DNA from: JARRRD01 sp046706685
GTDB taxonomy: Bacteria; Nitrospirota; Thermodesulfovibrionia; Thermodesulfovibrionales; UBA6898
Assembly: GCA_046706685.1 (NCBI GenBank)
Contig: JBJKPE010000166.1
Span: 1 to 19,911 of the forward strand
DNA: 19,911 nt
Direction: 5' to 3'
The notes under the pieces are model-generated. The model was given only the letters and a program-made list of their open reading frames with translations. It had not been told where the DNA came from and did no database searches. How positions within the stretch are numbered: position 1 is the first letter of the stretch; each line of letters starts with the position of its first letter. Of this stretch, positions 1-7,388 are shown piece by piece. Position numbers and translations under genes: made by a program.

Positions 1-51
1 TTACATAAATACAGGGACAACCAAAGTCCTGCTGTAAGTGCATAAATGGCC

Positions 52-126
52 GTCATTGCGGCTTGTCCGCAATCCTTCTGAAAGATTCCAGACCTGCCTA
101 CCGGCAGGCAGGCGAGCTGGAATGAC
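52..126. repeat. Nested hairpin dispersed-repeat element
   Basis: The element is built of nested inverted repeats. GTCATT at 52-57 pairs with AATGAC at 121-126. ATTGCGG at 55-61 pairs with CCGCAAT at 67-73. ATTCCAG at 85-91 pairs with CTGGAAT at 117-123. CCTGCC at 93-98 pairs with GGCAGG at 103-108 around a TACC loop. This is the typical look of a small intergenic repeat (REP or MITE-like) present in many copies in some genomes; only one copy is in this window. It lies just downstream of the putA stop and could also act as a 3' stabilising or terminating hairpin, although no T-tract follows it. Confidence 0.6.
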
Positions 127-164
127 AATCATGAGTAAAGAGGTTTAACTTGGCAATATGATAA

Positions 165-3101
165 TCACAGCCCAGGGGTGAATCCTCTCCGCATAGTGTT
201 TTCCGAGATGCTTCGAGGGTTCATGAAATGCAGCAGGTAATCAGGCCCTCCTGCCTTGGAGCCGACGCCTGACATGCCAAAGCCTCCGAAGGGCTGCCTT
301 CCCACAAGCGCACCTGTAATCTTTCTGTTAATGTACAGGTTGCCGACCCTGAAATCGCTGCGCGCCTTCATAATGTTGCCCGGACTTCTTGAGAACAGTC
401 CGCCCGTAAGGGCATATGCAGTTCCATTCGCTATCTGCAATGCCTCATCCAGATCCCGCGCCTTCAGAAGTACAATAACAGGGCCGAAAATCTCTTCCTG
501 GGCAAGTCTTGAATCAGGGCTGATCTCCCCGAAAAGTGCTGGACCGACATATAATCCCTGTCCTTCACTCTCCCCAACAAAAATGGCAACTCCCTCCCGT
601 CTTCCCAACTCGATGTATTCTTCCACTTTCTTCCGGGCGGCACCGTCAACCACCGGTCCCATAAAGTTAGCCGGATCTTCCGGACGACCCATTCTAATAC
701 TTTCAATCGCCTCTTTGAGCCTCGTGGCGAACTGATCGTAAATATCACCGACTACGATAACCCGCGAACAGGCTGAGCACTTCTGGCCCTGATAGCCCAG
801 CGCCGATTCCAGGACTCCCTTCACGGCCTCATCGAGGTCCGCAGTTTCATCGATTATAACGGCATTCTTTCCGCCCATCTCGGCGACGACCTTCTTTACA
901 TTTCTCTGGCCCGGACGGGTTTCACCGGCGAGACGAATGATTCTGAGCCCAACCTCCCGCGACCCTGTAAAGGAGATGAAATCAACGTCCGGATGGGTCA
1001 CAAGATGCTCTCCCGTCTCGCCCCCCCGACCCGGAATAAACTGAAGTACGCCGGCAGGAAGTCCGGTTTTCCTGAAGATCTCATAAAGCTGGCGGCCCGT
1101 TACAGGAGAGAGTCCGGAAGGTTTAAAAACTACGCAGTTGCCGGCAACGAGAGCGGCGGAGACCATCCCCACAGGGATGGCGAGCGGGAAATTCCACGGA
1201 GAAATGACAACACCGACTCCCCGTGGAACATATGAATACTCATTCTCTTCGCCCGGATAGTCCCCGAGCCGGCTTTTCCGCCCAAGTCTGACCATTTCCC
1301 TGCCGTAGTATTCAAGGTAATCTATCGCCTCGGTGATGTCCCCGTCGGCGTCCTTCCAGGTCTTGCCAACCTCGTATATTTCGAGTGCTGCAAGTTCGAA
1401 ACGCTGTCTTCTCATTTCTGAAGCCGCCGCGAACAGATACCCGGCCCTCTCATCCGGAGCCACTCTTCCCCAGGCATTGAAAGCGTCACGGGCGGCATAG
1501 ACTGCTGAGTCTGCCTCTTCTCTTCCGCCGGATGAAATGATGCCGATTATTTCATCAGGATCGGCCGGATTATGTGAAGTGATCTCTTTTTTGGTGAACA
1601 GCTCCTCGCCTCCGACCGCGAGCGGAAGTCTTGCCCCGAGCCGGCTCCTTACGGTCAGCAGCGCCAACCTCATCCTTTCCCGGTTTGAAGCCGCCGAAAA
1701 GTCTGCCGGCGGTTCATTTGTGAACTCCCCGGAGGCTGTCACGTTATCTTCTCTTTCTACCGGCACCGGTGGCTTCATCAACTCGTCAAATGGACGTTTT
1801 TCAAAGAAGGACTTCCGCAGGAACGATTCATCCGAACTGTTCTCAAGAAGCCTCCTGATCAGGTACGCCATTCCGGGGATGAACTCGCCAACCGGGGTGT
1901 AGACAGTTACCCTGCAACCCATCTTCGCCAGCGCATGCCTTACTGGCTCGGCCATACCGTAAAGCACCTGGAATTCGAACGCATCCCTGGGCACGTTCAG
2001 CATATCGGACACCGCAATGGCGTGGCCTATGGACCGGATATTATGGGTTCCAAAGGCCGGATATACGTAACGGGTATTCTCAAGCATAAGCTTAGTCAGC
2101 TCCTCATAATTCCGGTCCGTCTCCGCTTTGTCCAGGAATGTCGGTGTGGGCCAGCCATTCTGCCGGCTTACCGCGACTTCATAATCCCAGTACGCCCCTT
2201 TTACCAGTCGGACCAATATGCGCACCCGCTTCTTTTCGGCCCACTCGATAAGAGCTATAAGATCATCTCCTGTGTCCTTCAGATAGGCCTGAAGAGCTAT
2301 CCCCGCCTGTGGGAAGTCCGGGTATTCCTCCACAACCCTTTTGAACAGGGAGACAGTCAGGTCCTTCAAATGATAGTGCTCCATATCAAAGGTTACCGGG
2401 ACCGCCGCCTGCCTGGCACTGTCCAGGACAGGCTTCAGGCCGCGCAGCGTGTTTTCGATCGATCCATCCCAATCCACGGGATCGAGCTGCGAGTAGAATG
2501 AAGATATCTTTAGGGAAATGCCGAAGGGTCGGGGCCTTCCCTCAGACGGAATCAGCCTCATGCCCGCCTTGCCTGCGCGAAGATACTCAAGCAGTTGAAT
2601 ATACCGTTCCTTGTAATCCCCGGCCTCCCTGTCGCTAACCACCGTTTCCCCCAGAAGATCGATGCTCAGGTTCACGCCTTCCTTCCTCAGCGATTCTATC
2701 GCCTTGCCGGAGTTTGAGGGGTCACTGCCGGCTATGAACTGACGGGCGAGGGCCTCCACCCCGGCCCTGGCAACCCTGGCCGCAATAAATGAGGAGACGC
2801 GTCCCCCTGAAAGGCGTTCCATGCCCCTTTTAATTATCAGGGGGGCATCGAGATCTTCGGCATCAAAATATTCCTTCAATACCCGGACCACGAGTTCGTC
2901 GGACTTCAGGGCAGGCAGCACATCAACGAACCTGAACAGCCGCACCTTGAATTCTTCGTCTTTCATCACCCGTTCCATAATCCTGCTGATCCACCTCTTC
3001 TTTTCGAACAGAGAAGGGACCTCTTTCTTCATATGGTCCTGAATCTCGGAACCAGCCCGTCTGATCTTCTCTTCCAAGGCCTGATAAGTTTCTGCAGACA
3101 T
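165..3101 (-). CDS. putA: Bifunctional proline dehydrogenase / L-glutamate gamma-semialdehyde dehydrogenase (PutA)
   Basis: Oxidises proline to pyrroline-5-carboxylate with FAD, then the semialdehyde to glutamate with NAD; acts in the cytosol or at the inner membrane face. The N-terminal proline dehydrogenase barrel (about residues 100-440) shows RLVKGAYWDYE at 298-308, FGTHN near 350, EFQVLYGMAE near 380 and the FAD/substrate stretch YLIRRLLEN near 416. The C-terminal aldehyde dehydrogenase (about 490-960) shows SPWNF, FTGS near 711, the AEMGGK glutamate at about 741 and the catalytic cysteine in GYQGQKCSACS at about 775. At 978 aa it lacks the ribbon-helix-helix DNA-binding domain of long PutA proteins, so it should not autoregulate as in E. 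coli. I chose the ATG at 3101 because TCCTTTC (read AAAGGA on the coding strand) lies 6 nt upstream; an in-frame TTG five codons earlier is less likely. It is transcribed away from the DUF5661 gene. Confidence 0.96.
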   Translation of the reverse strand: MSAETYQALEEKIRRAGSEIQDHMKKEVPSLFEKKRWISRIMERVMKDEEFKVRLFRFVDVLPALKSDELVVRVLKEYFDAEDLDAPLIIKRGMERLSGGRVSSFIAARVARAGVEALARQFIAGSDPSNSGKAIESLRKEGVNLSIDLLGETVVSDREAGDYKERYIQLLEYLRAGKAGMRLIPSEGRPRPFGISLKISSFYSQLDPVDWDGSIENTLRGLKPVLDSARQAAVPVTFDMEHYHLKDLTVSLFKRVVEEYPDFPQAGIALQAYLKDTGDDLIALIEWAEKKRVRILVRLVKGAYWDYEVAVSRQNGWPTPTFLDKAETDRNYEELTKLMLENTRYVYPAFGTHNIRSIGHAIAVSDMLNVPRDAFEFQVLYGMAEPVRHALAKMGCRVTVYTPVGEFIPGMAYLIRRLLENSSDESFLRKSFFEKRPFDELMKPPVPVEREDNVTASGEFTNEPPADFSAASNRERMRLALLTVRSRLGARLPLAVGGEELFTKKEITSHNPADPDEIIGIISSGGREEADSAVYAARDAFNAWGRVAPDERAGYLFAAASEMRRQRFELAALEIYEVGKTWKDADGDITEAIDYLEYYGREMVRLGRKSRLGDYPGEENEYSYVPRGVGVVISPWNFPLAIPVGMVSAALVAGNCVVFKPSGLSPVTGRQLYEIFRKTGLPAGVLQFIPGRGGETGEHLVTHPDVDFISFTGSREVGLRIIRLAGETRPGQRNVKKVVAEMGGKNAVIIDETADLDEAVKGVLESALGYQGQKCSACSRVIVVGDIYDQFATRLKEAIESIRMGRPEDPANFMGPVVDGAARKKVEEYIELGRREGVAIFVGESEGQGLYVGPALFGEISPDSRLAQEEIFGPVIVLLKARDLDEALQIANGTAYALTGGLFSRSPGNIMKARSDFRVGNLYINRKITGALVGRQPFGGFGMSGVGSKAGGPDYLLHFMNPRSISENTMRRGFTPGL

Positions 3102-3240
3102 CCGGAATCCTTTCAAAAATATGTATTCAGCGTATGGTGACGGAAAGAGCTCACTCTGAGAATTTCTTCATATAAAATATCATACCTCCGCTCTTTTGCA
3201 TACAAACCTGAGCCTTCCCCTGTGGCCTGCAAGGGGCATA

Positions 3241-3269
3241 TTGTATTAGAAACATCCTTCAGATAAACT
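3241..3269 (+). promoter_or_regulatory. Possible sigma-70 promoter for the DUF5661 gene
   Basis: TTGTAT at 3241-3246 and TAAACT at 3264-3269 are separated by 17 nt and lie 40 nt upstream of the chosen start. Both hexamers match the consensus poorly, so this is a weak prediction. The 208-nt intergenic region is shared with the divergent putA and also holds CCCCT (3217-3221) and AGGGG (3232-3236), a possible small hairpin. Confidence 0.25.
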
Positions 3270-3308
3270 TTTAAGTAATTGTTGAAGAATATCGCTAAAG
3301 GAGGAGCT

Positions 3309-3746
3309 ATGGTACTTCCGGAATACATTACGGTTGATGAGGTGAAGAGAATCTGCCGCGAACTGAAAATCAGCGACTGGACCTCAAAGAGAGAGTCCGA
3401 GGTTGGTCCAGAGGAGGCCCTTATCGTCCTTTCGGCCGTTAATACGGAAGGAATGAACATTCCCCTCAATGAGTTCCAACGGGGCCTTGAAGTGGAACTT
3501 GAACACGGCCTGCTGTACAAAGACGCAAATGTTACGAACAATCACCCTGTTCTCACAGGCAAAATCGTGCTGGCCCACCTGAAGGAAACCATGGATTATT
3601 ACAAGAGGCTCGACATCGCGGAACTGGAGGCCGATCTTTTCAAGGCAACCCTCGCCGGGGACCCGGGTAAAGCGAAGAAATACCTTAAGAGACTTACTGA
3701 GGCCAGGCTTCTCCTGAGCCAGGGGGAGTCGGAACAGCTCGGATAG
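3309..3746 (+). CDS. DUF5661 family protein, small cytosolic protein of unknown function
   Basis: Encodes 145 aa. The core GLEVELEHG, then NVTNNHP, TGKIVLAHL and a DYYKRL tail match the DUF5661 pattern as I remember it (GLEVELEHG...TNVT..DP..TGKIALAHL...YY.RL). The histidine and acidic residues in this core could bind metal, but that is a guess and the function of the family is unknown to me. No signal peptide or membrane segment is visible; the C-terminal third is a charged helix rich in Lys, Glu and Leu. The start is the ATG at 3309, preceded by AAGGAGG at 3298-3304. An in-frame TTG at 3279 has no good ribosome binding site. It stands alone, divergent from putA, and is followed by a terminator-like hairpin. 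Confidence 0.8.
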   Translation: MVLPEYITVDEVKRICRELKISDWTSKRESEVGPEEALIVLSAVNTEGMNIPLNEFQRGLEVELEHGLLYKDANVTNNHPVLTGKIVLAHLKETMDYYKRLDIAELEADLFKATLAGDPGKAKKYLKRLTEARLLLSQGESEQLG

Positions 3747-3763
3747 AACAATCTTTACATTCA

Positions 3764-3794
3764 GAAAAGAATGCTCTTTGAGAGCCTCTTTTTC
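3764..3794 (+). terminator. Intrinsic terminator after the DUF5661 gene
   Basis: GCTCT at 3773-3777, a TTG loop and AGAGC at 3781-3785 are followed by CTCTTTTTC. The arms extend outward, GAAAAGA at 3764-3770 against TCTTTTTC, so the structure may terminate from both sides and could also stop read-through from the leftward operon that ends at 4099. Confidence 0.6.
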
Positions 3795-4098
3795 AGGCGA
3801 ATTACAAAAGAAGGTCAGCAGCCATCTGTAGATGAAGATCCCGGCGAATCCGGCCACCTGTTCCGGCGGGAGGTTGCCAGGCGCAGCAAGGGACCAGGCC
3901 GCAGCAGTTAACAAGGCCAGCGTCCAGGTTTTTTCCCGTGACATGCACCGTCCCTTTGTCGGTTTAATTCTCCACAGACGAGACGCAAAGACAAGAAGAC
4001 TTAGTTGCCGGTATGTTCTCACGAAAGCCCGCATTTCTGAGTATTGGAGTCATTCTGTGGAGTACAACAAAAAAATTATCTTCTTGTACCGTCGCGCG
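3795..4098. other. Gene-poor gap at the distal end of the defence-like operon
   Basis: No recognised gene lies here. Read leftward, the minus strand has an open frame from an ATG near 3945 whose first 45 or so residues are hydrophobic (MSREKTWTLALLTAAAW, then FAGIFIYRWLLTFF). It runs on antisense through the whole DUF5661 gene, so I do not call it a gene, though the first part could be a remnant of a small membrane protein. Just after the DUF499 stop, GTACAA and TTGTAC (read leftward) flank a T-rich stretch near 4060-4090; this might be a weak terminator. The gap may hold the junction between host DNA and the acquired operon. Confidence 0.4.
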
Positions 4099-6909
4099 TC
4101 AGTCATCCTTCTCCACCGATATCTCAGCTTCATCAAATGGCTCTTCCACAGCATTTCTCAGCCAAGTTGGATCTAAGCCCTCTACTGATTCGGCATTGAT
4201 TTGAACCTTGACCTTCCCCGTCTTGTCAGCCAGGTTTGCAATTGCGTTCCATACCTTGAAAAGCTGCGTGCGCGTTGCCTCAAAGCTGAATCCCACCGCT
4301 GTGATTTTTTCTGCGCCGTCTTGCTGCGGTATCGAAATCGGTGTCGTCACCGGTTCGGCGGTGCCGGCCTGTGGCGCTTCAGTCGTCTGCCCCGGAAGAG
4401 GGACATCAGCAGGGGGAAACGGCAAGGTCTCCGGCATCATGAGGAAGCCCGATTCCATGTCGACTTCATCCTCGGCGATCGAACGATCAAAGATCACCTT
4501 ATCCCGATTTATCTGATATTTGTTATCCGGCCCGAGAACAGGCACGTTGCCGCTGTAATAGCCAAATGTCCTTTCCCGTACTCCGCGGACGATAGCCTTC
4601 CGCAAGGCGCTGTTTGAGTCAAGTCGGGTATATCCCATAACGCCATAAAAGGCGTCCTGCACATCCATGGTTTTCATGCCAAGCCTTCCAGTTTGGCCAA
4701 GTTTCATCGTGCTCACAATCTTGCCCGGGGTTATAGAACTGAAAACCTTCTGGTACGAAGTTGTGAGCAGTTCCATTACCCTTTCATGAACGCCTGTTGC
4801 CTGGAGAGGACGGCCGCCAACTTCGATCTTTTCGATTTCGATTGCGCCATTCTGAACCCTGGAGAGCCATACGGCGGAGTATAACTGCCTGAAAGCCGCT
4901 TCGATTGCCGTTTCTTCAGTGCGCCGGCGCTCTTTCAGTTGATCGAGTTGGTCCTTTGTAAGCCTCAACTGTTGCTTCTTGGATTCAACTCTTTCCGTCG
5001 AGATAAGATACCTTACCGCCCGTCTCAATGCCTCTATCTGGTTCCTTGTCGGCACGGCCAGCCCCAACCCGTTACGGTACTTACGCGGTCTGTCGCCGTA
5101 TTTTTCGAATATTTCCTTAGCCAGCTTTTCCTGGACTACCCCCTTTTCCGCTGCGAACTCCAGGGGAAGATATCCGAGAAGAAAACTCGGCTCTTCATCC
5201 GAAATGTCCTGACTCTTTGCAGGCCAAACCCTCGCGTTTCTGTGACCGGCCAATTTCCCGTCCAGCAGTTCACGTATTCTTGTCTTTGTCTCGTTGCCAC
5301 CGACGTTCGTCTCGGCGTCTTCCACCAACTTGGTAACATTTGGATCTTTTTTGAAGACATAGCGGACACCGTCATAGTGGAGATAAAGGCACGTGTTCCT
5401 GAGTTCCGAAAGACAGGCTGATGCGGTAATGCTGTCAAGGTCAGGCCCGACACAGGCTGAAAGGAGCTCCGACTCATTCAACCCCGGCGGCAGAATATCT
5501 TCTTCTGTGCCTCCCTCGCGTCTCAGACCGCCGAAGGAATACATCAGGATAGCTGTAGCAATACGGGTCGCGGGCCTCACACTTACCAAGGCCGGAGTTT
5601 CCCGGCCCAAACGGTCGTCGATCTTCCTGGCCTTTGCATTTGGGCCTTCTATATCGGATGTTATCACCGGATCATAGTCATTCTGCTGCCCTAATTCCTT
5701 CAGGAACTTCACCCTCACGTCGATGTCTTTCAGAGGTATTTCGCCGGGGCCTAAAAGTGCCCGCGCTCCGCCATTATGCTTCTGAGAATGAAGACACGAG
5801 GCGAGGAAACGGAGGGCGCCACGAGTCCTCTGATAACCGTCCACCGCCGTCCACCGTTCGCGCATCAAATCGATCAGAGCGGGATGAAAGGGATAAGCCG
5901 AACGCAATCGATCACGTAAGGCAAGCCCTTCTTCCTCAGCCTGTCGTCTCCCTGAATCTGTCTCGGCCTGGGCACGCCGCATCCCGGTTATGACCTCCTG
6001 AAATGCGCTCGCAACGGCATCGACATCTTTCTTATTTGGCTCCGCCCCCAACAACCGCCTCTGGAGAATCGGCAAGACCTCATCCCCGGTGACCGGCTCA
6101 CGGAGCTGGTCCACCCGGGAGGCGAGCTTATCTATCTGTTGCAAAAGAGCCATATTCCCAAGAGACTCCCTCGCGCTCCACTGGAGGGAGTAGACCATCG
6201 CCGCATTTTTACTCCTGGCGACTTCAACGGTTAGGTTCTGAAAGAAATCCATCGTCTGCCTCTGAAGCGTCGACTCAAGTACGGGCACAGCGGCGGCACG
6301 CTCCATATATTTAAGGACTTCATCAAGAAGAATGAGGGAGGGTTTTCCAGCCAGCATTTCAGCAATCAAATCGCCCCCTGGCGCAACGCGGTCCTTGTCG
6401 TGCCCTTCCATAAGTTTGTAGGCATCGAGCTTATATGCAATCCAGCCCCACATTGTCCGGACTTTCTGTCCCGGGGAGACTTCCTTTCCGTCCCTCGCGT
6501 CGAATTTTTCACCGTCAAATACCGCGGTCCTTACGTCTTTAGGAGAAGCCAGGCCCTTCGCCTCAGGCAGAACATCGAGGGCGCGTCTGGCACGGGCAGC
6601 ATGGAGAAGTGCGGCGAGTGTATGAGATTTTCCGCCGCCGAAGGGAGTTCTCAGCTTAAGAACACGGTTATACCCCTCTTTCCCTGATAGGGATGCCAGC
6701 ACTTCTTCCAGGAGTTGCCTAAGATCGGACGTAAGATAGGTTGCCCGAAAGAAAGCCTCGGGGTCTCTATTGACAGCAGGCACATTGGGGTCCCTCTCAT
6801 CGATCGCACCGAGGTCAATCGCAAAAACCGCTTCGGTAAGATTTCCCGCTTCAACATCGGGATGAAGTTTGACAAGCTCGGTCCAGGGCTTCAAATTATA
6901 TATCGTCAT
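4099..6909 (-). CDS. DUF499 (COG1483) family P-loop ATPase, predicted anti-phage system component
   Basis: Encodes 936 aa. It opens with LKPWTELVKLHPDV, the usual start of DUF499 proteins. The Walker A loop TPFGGGKSH is at residues 88-96 and the Walker B strand SLILLDEV at 191-198. The middle is a long helical region. A proline-rich linker at about 832-862 leads to a small C-terminal domain (about 865-930) with an acidic end. Members of this family sit beside DUF1156 methylases in defence islands and are thought to be large AAA-like ATPases; the exact role is not known to me. It is the last gene of the operon, 54 nt after hicB. The start ATG is preceded by GGAGG at 11 nt, a rather long spacing. 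No nuclease motif is apparent in it. Confidence 0.88.
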   Translation of the reverse strand: MTIYNLKPWTELVKLHPDVEAGNLTEAVFAIDLGAIDERDPNVPAVNRDPEAFFRATYLTSDLRQLLEEVLASLSGKEGYNRVLKLRTPFGGGKSHTLAALLHAARARRALDVLPEAKGLASPKDVRTAVFDGEKFDARDGKEVSPGQKVRTMWGWIAYKLDAYKLMEGHDKDRVAPGGDLIAEMLAGKPSLILLDEVLKYMERAAAVPVLESTLQRQTMDFFQNLTVEVARSKNAAMVYSLQWSARESLGNMALLQQIDKLASRVDQLREPVTGDEVLPILQRRLLGAEPNKKDVDAVASAFQEVITGMRRAQAETDSGRRQAEEEGLALRDRLRSAYPFHPALIDLMRERWTAVDGYQRTRGALRFLASCLHSQKHNGGARALLGPGEIPLKDIDVRVKFLKELGQQNDYDPVITSDIEGPNAKARKIDDRLGRETPALVSVRPATRIATAILMYSFGGLRREGGTEEDILPPGLNESELLSACVGPDLDSITASACLSELRNTCLYLHYDGVRYVFKKDPNVTKLVEDAETNVGGNETKTRIRELLDGKLAGHRNARVWPAKSQDISDEEPSFLLGYLPLEFAAEKGVVQEKLAKEIFEKYGDRPRKYRNGLGLAVPTRNQIEALRRAVRYLISTERVESKKQQLRLTKDQLDQLKERRRTEETAIEAAFRQLYSAVWLSRVQNGAIEIEKIEVGGRPLQATGVHERVMELLTTSYQKVFSSITPGKIVSTMKLGQTGRLGMKTMDVQDAFYGVMGYTRLDSNSALRKAIVRGVRERTFGYYSGNVPVLGPDNKYQINRDKVIFDRSIAEDEVDMESGFLMMPETLPFPPADVPLPGQTTEAPQAGTAEPVTTPISIPQQDGAEKITAVGFSFEATRTQLFKVWNAIANLADKTGKVKVQINAESVEGLDPTWLRNAVEEPFDEAEISVEKDD

Positions 6910-6963
6910 CTGCGGGCTTCCCTCCCAATTCTATTTCATCAAGTTCCGGCTTCGCAGTCTCAT

Positions 6964-7176
6964 TTAAGGGACTGCGACATATTCCGCAAAAGACGTTGAC
7001 TCGGGGATAGGCAGCTTGTCTTCTATCAAACCCCGCACATGCATCTCGATTGCGTCGTGCATGTTCCGCTCCGTCTCCTCGCGCGTTGCGCCTGTCGCAA
7101 TGCAACCCGGCAAATCCGGTGAATATGCCGAATAGTTGCCCTCTGCCTTTTCAATTACGATAAGAAATCGATGCAT
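6964..7176 (-). CDS. hicB: HicB family antitoxin
   Basis: Encodes 70 aa with the HicB fold signature: FLIVIEKAEGNYSAYSPDLPGCIATG, a T-x-EE-x-x-x-M helix (TREETERNMHDAIEMHV), then GLIEDKLPIPES. It is the short form, with no visible C-terminal ribbon-helix-helix or HTH DNA-binding domain, so autoregulation by this protein alone is uncertain. It should bind and neutralise HicA. Its ATG directly follows the hicA TAG with no gap, and its Shine-Dalgarno sequence lies inside the last codons of hicA, so the two are translationally coupled. The toxin-first order is typical of hicAB. Confidence 0.93.
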   Translation of the reverse strand: MHRFLIVIEKAEGNYSAYSPDLPGCIATGATREETERNMHDAIEMHVRGLIEDKLPIPESTSFAEYVAVP

Positions 7177-7371
7177 CTACTTCACCTCCTTGAGTCCTGC
7201 CTGCTTCAATATACTGTTCAGAGTGCCGGGCGCCAAGTCGTCGTTAGGGTGGCCTGCAATTGTGACTCTGCCGGTTTTTTTCGCGTGTTTGTATTGACGA
7301 TGACTGCCTTTTGCGACCACCTGATACCAGCCGTCAGCCTCAATCTGCTTTATGATATCACGTACTTTCAT
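7177..7371 (-). CDS. hicA: HicA family toxin (mRNA interferase)
   Basis: Encodes 64 aa with the double-stranded-RNA-binding-like HicA fold. The motifs are VRDIIKQIEADGWYQV, then KGSHRQYKH with the catalytic histidine of GSH at about residue 23, then RVTIAGHPNDDLAPGTLNSILKQAGL. HicA toxins cleave mRNA and stop translation, causing growth arrest. The gene begins 17 nt after the methylase stop with only a weak ribosome binding site (GGGGAA). It is co-directional and internal to the defence-like operon, which suggests it is expressed with it or serves as an addiction or abortive-infection element. The key histidine is intact and the length is normal, so the toxin should be functional. Confidence 0.94.
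   Translation of the reverse strand: MKVRDIIKQIEADGWYQVVAKGSHRQYKHAKKTGRVTIAGHPNDDLAPGTLNSILKQAGLKEVK
7182..7191 (-). promoter_or_regulatory. Strong ribosome binding site for hicB inside the hicA 3' end
   Basis: AAGGAGGTGA on the minus strand is a near-perfect anti-16S match, 5 nt from the hicB ATG, and sits within the last codons of hicA. HicA itself has only a weak site, so the antitoxin should be translated more efficiently than the toxin. Confidence 0.85.
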
Positions 7372-7388
7372 CGCTTTTCATTCCCCAT

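Noticed and set aside
1935..2501. 188-codon plus-strand frame antisense to putA
   Set aside because: It lies entirely within a well-conserved gene, has no ribosome binding site that stands out, and its translation resembles no family; it is a coding shadow.
3384..4034. 216-codon minus-strand frame with a hydrophobic start
   Set aside because: More than half of it is antisense to the DUF5661 gene and the protein is not recognisable. The hydrophobic first part is noted in the gap entry, but not called a gene.
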